Of a stretch of 9,138 nucleotides of DNA, positions 6,671-9,138 are shown one piece after another. The stretch is from Spirochaetaceae bacterium (lineage in GTDB: Bacteria; Spirochaetota; Spirochaetia; Treponematales; Breznakiellaceae): assembly GCA_031279895.1 (NCBI GenBank), contig JAITHR010000138.1, positions 1-9,138 on the forward strand, given 5' to 3'. Each line of letters begins with the position of its first letter. Position 1 is the stretch's first letter. Under the pieces are notes generated by a model, which was given only the letters and a program-made list of their open reading frames with translations, searched no databases and was not told the DNA's origin. Position numbers and translations under genes: made by a program.

Positions 6671-8319
6671 GCCGGCCCCCCGGCGCGGCGCCGTGTTCCG
6701 CGTTGCTTATCCTTTTCTGCCTCTGCCTCTCCTGCGCCAAAGAAAAGCCGGTTATCGTTTCCCTTGACCCTTCCGCGGGACAGGCCGGGGAGGTTCTTAA
6801 GGTGCGGGGAACCGGTTTCGGCCATGAAAAGGGCTCCTCCTACGTTACGATTGCGGGCATACCCCTCACCTCCTCCTCCTATCTCGGTTGGGAAGACCGT
6901 GAAATCCGCATAAAGATACCGGAGTTTAACGGCGCGGGACTGGTCTCCGTACATCGGGATCGGGTGAAAAGCAACCCCCTCCTGTTTTCAAATCAGGCGG
7001 CCATGCCCGCACCGGTTCCCGATACCGATAGAAGCCTGGGCCCCCTTATAAGCGCGGTGAACCCCGCGTCCGGCCCGGTCGGGTCCCGGATCGTTCTCCA
7101 GGGGAGCGGGTTCGGCTCTTCGCGGGGCGCGAGCGGGGTCTTCTTCCCCTGGCAGAGCGAAGTTTCCCCGACGGTGCCGGCTGAAGAGCGCGAGGCCAGG
7201 ACCGTGGAGGTTTTTGACGGGGAATTCGGCTATGAGCATTGGAGCGATCGGGAAATCTGGATTCGGGTTCCCGACGGTGCCGCGAGCGGCAGCCTTGAGG
7301 TTCGCACGCCGGCACAAAACGCGGGCTCGGTCTTCTTCAAAGTTACGGACAGTCCGGGAACCAAAACCTTTAAGGACAAGCGCCGCTATACCGTCTCCTA
7401 CGGGGTTGACATTAAGGCGCAGGCGGCGCACGCGCCGAATACCCTGTATCTGTGGGTCCCCCGTCCGGTGCGGTCCGCATCCCAGCGCCTCGTGGACCCG
7501 CCTGTCTCCAACATCGCGCCGTTTGTGGAGAATTATCAGGGAACGGCCCTCTTTCAGCTCACCGACGTAGCGGCGGACGCCGCTCTGCGCATGACCGCGA
7601 TTATCGAGGTCTATACGGTGGAGACCGCGGTGCAAAGCCCGTCCCAGAAGCCGAAACCCCACGACCCGTCGCCCGTACAGGCGGTCTATACCCTGCCGTC
7701 AGCGCTTATCCCTGCGGACAATCCGAACGTAGCGGCTCTGGCGCAGCGCATTACGGGAGCGGGAAACGCGGGAAACGAGCAAAGCCCCTACGAGAAGGCG
7801 CGCCGGATATATGAATGGCTTCTACGGGAGGGCGGCATCCGGCGGGCCTCCGGCGATACCGGCGGGGCGCTTGAGGCGCTGCAAGAGAAGCGGTGCGACG
7901 CATACGGCGCGGCGCTCCTTTTCTGTGCGCTGGCGCGGGCCACGCAGATACCCGCGCTTCCTGCGGCGGGGGTGTTGGTGTACGACTCCCGCGCCGCGGT
8001 CCGTCATTACTGGGCGGAGTTCTGGGTTGAGGGCCTGGGCTGGGTTCCCCTTGATCCCGCGCTGGGCGCCGGCGCCGGGCCGGAGGGGTTCCCCTCGCGT
8101 GAGGACGCCGCTTCCTACTACTTCGGCAGCCTCGACAACCGGCGGATTACCTTTTCCCGGGGCCAGGCCGCGCTTTCCCGCATGGACCCCCGCGGGCGGA
8201 CCATGGTCAGAAATCGGGAGTACGCCCTGCAAGACGTGTGGGAAGAGGCGGTCGGCGGTCTGGAATCCTATTCTTCCCTCTGGAGCGACATTACCGTTAC
8301 CGGCATCTACACCCACTAA
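6667..8319 (+). CDS. Lipoprotein with two IPT/TIG domains and a transglutaminase-like catalytic domain
   Basis: The 550-residue product begins with a hydrophobic signal ending LCLSC; C23 is the likely lipidated cysteine. The -3 residue is Cys rather than Leu, which fits only the relaxed spirochaetal lipobox. Two IPT/TIG immunoglobulin-like domains follow, at about 27-110 (IVSLDPSAGQAGEVLKVRGTGFG) and 126-228 (ISAVNPASGPVGSRIVLQGSGFG). A linker of about 130 residues leads to a transglutaminase-like core at about 375-480. Its probable catalytic triad is C410 (KRCDAYGAALLFCALAR), H447 (VRHYWAEFWVEGLGW) and D463 (VPLDPALG), in the family's normal order and spacing. Such domains cross-link or cleave peptide or amide bonds; the substrate here is unknown. 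The ATG overlaps the previous stop (ATGA) with little Shine-Dalgarno, so translation is probably coupled. The stop codon abuts a repeat block. Confidence 0.92.
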   Translation: MSRPPGAAPCSALLILFCLCLSCAKEKPVIVSLDPSAGQAGEVLKVRGTGFGHEKGSSYVTIAGIPLTSSSYLGWEDREIRIKIPEFNGAGLVSVHRDRVKSNPLLFSNQAAMPAPVPDTDRSLGPLISAVNPASGPVGSRIVLQGSGFGSSRGASGVFFPWQSEVSPTVPAEEREARTVEVFDGEFGYEHWSDREIWIRVPDGAASGSLEVRTPAQNAGSVFFKVTDSPGTKTFKDKRRYTVSYGVDIKAQAAHAPNTLYLWVPRPVRSASQRLVDPPVSNIAPFVENYQGTALFQLTDVAADAALRMTAIIEVYTVETAVQSPSQKPKPHDPSPVQAVYTLPSALIPADNPNVAALAQRITGAGNAGNEQSPYEKARRIYEWLLREGGIRRASGDTGGALEALQEKRCDAYGAALLFCALARATQIPALPAAGVLVYDSRAAVRHYWAEFWVEGLGWVPLDPALGAGAGPEGFPSREDAASYYFGSLDNRRITFSRGQAALSRMDPRGRTMVRNREYALQDVWEEAVGGLESYSSLWSDITVTGIYTH

Positions 8320-8467
8320 CCGCCGGCGGCGGAGGCACAGCATGGCCGCCTGTTATTTCCGAATGGTGCAACACCGTGTCCATTGAGCAATCTGGCTACT
8401 GCCCAGGCGCGGCTACGCTCCGCGCAACCTCCGTCGGTTCGGGAGCTGTGCGTTGTTGTGTGCGCTC
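8318..8467 (-). repeat. Inverted repeat flanking the gene block, right copy
   Basis: On the - strand this aligns without gaps to 881-1030, at about 80% identity. It includes module B at 8344-8375 (28/32) and module A at 8406-8423 (17/18), still 48 bp apart. The match begins inside the stop codon of the lipoprotein gene: bases 8318-8319 are the last two of TAA. Confidence 0.88.
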
Positions 8468-8506
8468 AGCTTACAGTCCTTGTTCGGGGCGTGTATCCGG
8501 ACGCTT
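8452..8506 (+). repeat. 55-bp direct repeat, copy 1
   Basis: This pairs with 8540-8594 at an 88-bp offset and 46 of 55 identities, running from GTTGTTGTG to GACGCTT. The first 16 bases overlap the right inverted copy, so the two repeat families are fused here. Confidence 0.8.
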
Positions 8507-8539
8507 TTGTGCCTCCGCCGCCGGCGGGTCGGAGACGGC

Positions 8540-8594
8540 GTTGTTGTGCGCGGTCAGCTGACAGTCGTTGTTCGGGGCGCGTGGCATGACGCTT
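8540..8594 (+). repeat. 55-bp direct repeat, copy 2
   Basis: This is the second copy of 8452-8506. Its last part, 8571-8595, recurs exactly (25 of 25) at 8647-8671, making a partial third copy. Confidence 0.8.
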
Positions 8595-8646
8595 ATGGAA
8601 CCGTCGGAGACGGGCCGCCGGAGGCAGCCGGTCTATCACCGCCCGC

Positions 8647-8671
8647 TTCGGGGCGCGTGGCATGACGCTTA
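8647..8671 (+). repeat. Exact 25-bp repeat ending in the methyltransferase stop codon
   Basis: It is identical to 8571-8595. Its last three bases, TTA at 8669-8671, are the complement of the TAA that ends the methyltransferase reading frame on the - strand, so the repeat includes the stop codon itself. Confidence 0.8.
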
Positions 8672-9138
8672 GCGGCGGGGCGTGATAAGGATACGGAAAT
8701 AGGGGTACTTTCCGTTTACGGCAGGTCCTTGCCGTCGTCGCCCTTTCTGAACCGCACGATTTCAAACTGCTCGGGGTTATACCGGCGGAGAAAGGTAATA
8801 GGAACGCCCATGACCCCATGGTAGTCCTTGGGAATGTCGGCTACCTTACGCACCTCAATCGCGTCGCAGTTGTCGTAACGCGGGTATTCCTCCGGCGTGT
8901 AGCGCCTGCTGAGGGGGGATTTCCTCGCGGCGCTTCAAGTGGTCGAGGTTGGTGTACCACTGCACGTTGCGGAACCTGATAAGAGCGCCGGACGCGCCCT
9001 CAAAGAAAGCGTCGCCGCTTGCGAACCCGTGTCCCAGCCAAACGCGGTTTTCTTTGAGTAACGTGAAAACCTCCTTGTAGGTAACGGCGTTGAGGCTGCC
9101 TATGATGAGGAACCTTTTGTCCCGGGACGCGAGGAGGG
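8669..9138 (-). pseudogene. EcoRI-type adenine-specific DNA methyltransferase, C-terminal part, two frameshifts
   Basis: Read leftward from 9136, the product begins LLASRDKRFLIIGSLNAVTY, continues KEVFTLLKENRVWLGHGF and includes WYTNLDHLKRREEIP. This is the conserved C-terminal half of the EcoRI-type N6-adenine methyltransferase family. The catalytic NPPF motif should lie roughly 15 codons beyond the window edge. After EEIP the frame breaks at a G6 run (8913-8918), where one base too many is present. The match resumes as LSRRYTPEEYPRYDNCDAIE through GVMGVPITFL to KGDDGKDL. It breaks again at 8720-8721, where one base is missing, and returns to the original frame for VNGKYPYFRILITPRR, ending at 8669. 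The two shifts cancel: 465 bases, or 155 codons, from 9136 to the stop. Unrepaired, translation ends early at a TGA soon after the first shift. This could be decay, homopolymer phase variation or sequence error. Confidence 0.85.

Larger units (their letters stand above)
8318..8668. repeat. Repeat block filling the gap between convergent genes (right block)
   Basis: The whole interval between the lipoprotein stop and the methyltransferase stop is repeat-derived. Bases 8318-8467 are the inverted copy of the left block. A 55-bp direct repeat follows, then the motif TGTGCCTCCGCCGCCGGCGG at 8508-8527, which also occurs at 1009-1027 in the same orientation (one base less). After that comes CCGTCGGAGACGG (8601-8613), a hairpin-forming motif also seen near 1068. 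CCGCCGGCGG at 8320-8329 is a perfect palindrome straight after the stop codon and could help end transcription, but no T-run follows it. I see no gene here. Confidence 0.85.

Noticed and set aside
8453..8665. Small open frame of 70 codons in the right repeat block
   Set aside because: It is made of direct repeats and GC-rich intergenic modules, with no family resemblance or ribosome binding site.

Overview
The window looks like a piece of a fairly G+C-rich spirochaete, most likely a termite- or cockroach-gut treponeme or a relative. The main evidence is a cysteinyl-tRNA synthetase gene followed directly by an ECF sigma factor gene. From memory, Treponema pallidum has the same order (TP0091-TP0092). 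A loose, spirochaete-style lipoprotein signal and abundant intergenic repeats fit this. The assignment is inference, since no search was run.

Layout. Bases 1-46 are not genomic: 14-46 match an Illumina TruSeq adapter at 30 of 33 positions, so the true sequence starts near 47 and the left edge is probably a raw contig end. Bases 47-403 are 17 tandem copies of a 21-bp unit. Bases 404-1088 are a mosaic of shared repeat modules, including a 216-bp segment duplicated at about 97% identity with a 273-bp offset. Bases 1095-8319 hold seven intact genes, all on the + strand. Bases 8318-8668 are a second repeat block, part of which is an inverted, diverged copy of the left block. Bases 8669-9138, on the - strand, hold the C-terminal part of an EcoRI-type adenine DNA methyltransferase with two compensating frameshifts.

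The genes. A large cytoplasmic protein of unknown function (1155-3194) comes first. After an apparent sigma70-type promoter comes a 50-residue protein with four CxxC pairs, then cysS, an ECF sigma factor, a zinc-binding membrane anti-sigma factor, a secreted protein of unknown function, and a lipoprotein with two IPT/TIG domains and a transglutaminase-like Cys-His-Asp catalytic domain. From the sigma factor onward the genes overlap by 1, 4 and 4 nt. They are probably translationally coupled and form one envelope-sensing unit: the sigma factor held by its membrane anti-sigma, with two exported proteins encoded behind it. The function of that unit is inferred from context.

The points most worth a second look are the cell-surface transglutaminase-like protein tied to a sigma/anti-sigma pair, the cysteine-rich small gene beside the cysteine tRNA synthetase, the inverted repeat family flanking the gene block with its 21-bp spacing rule, and the frameshifted methyltransferase.
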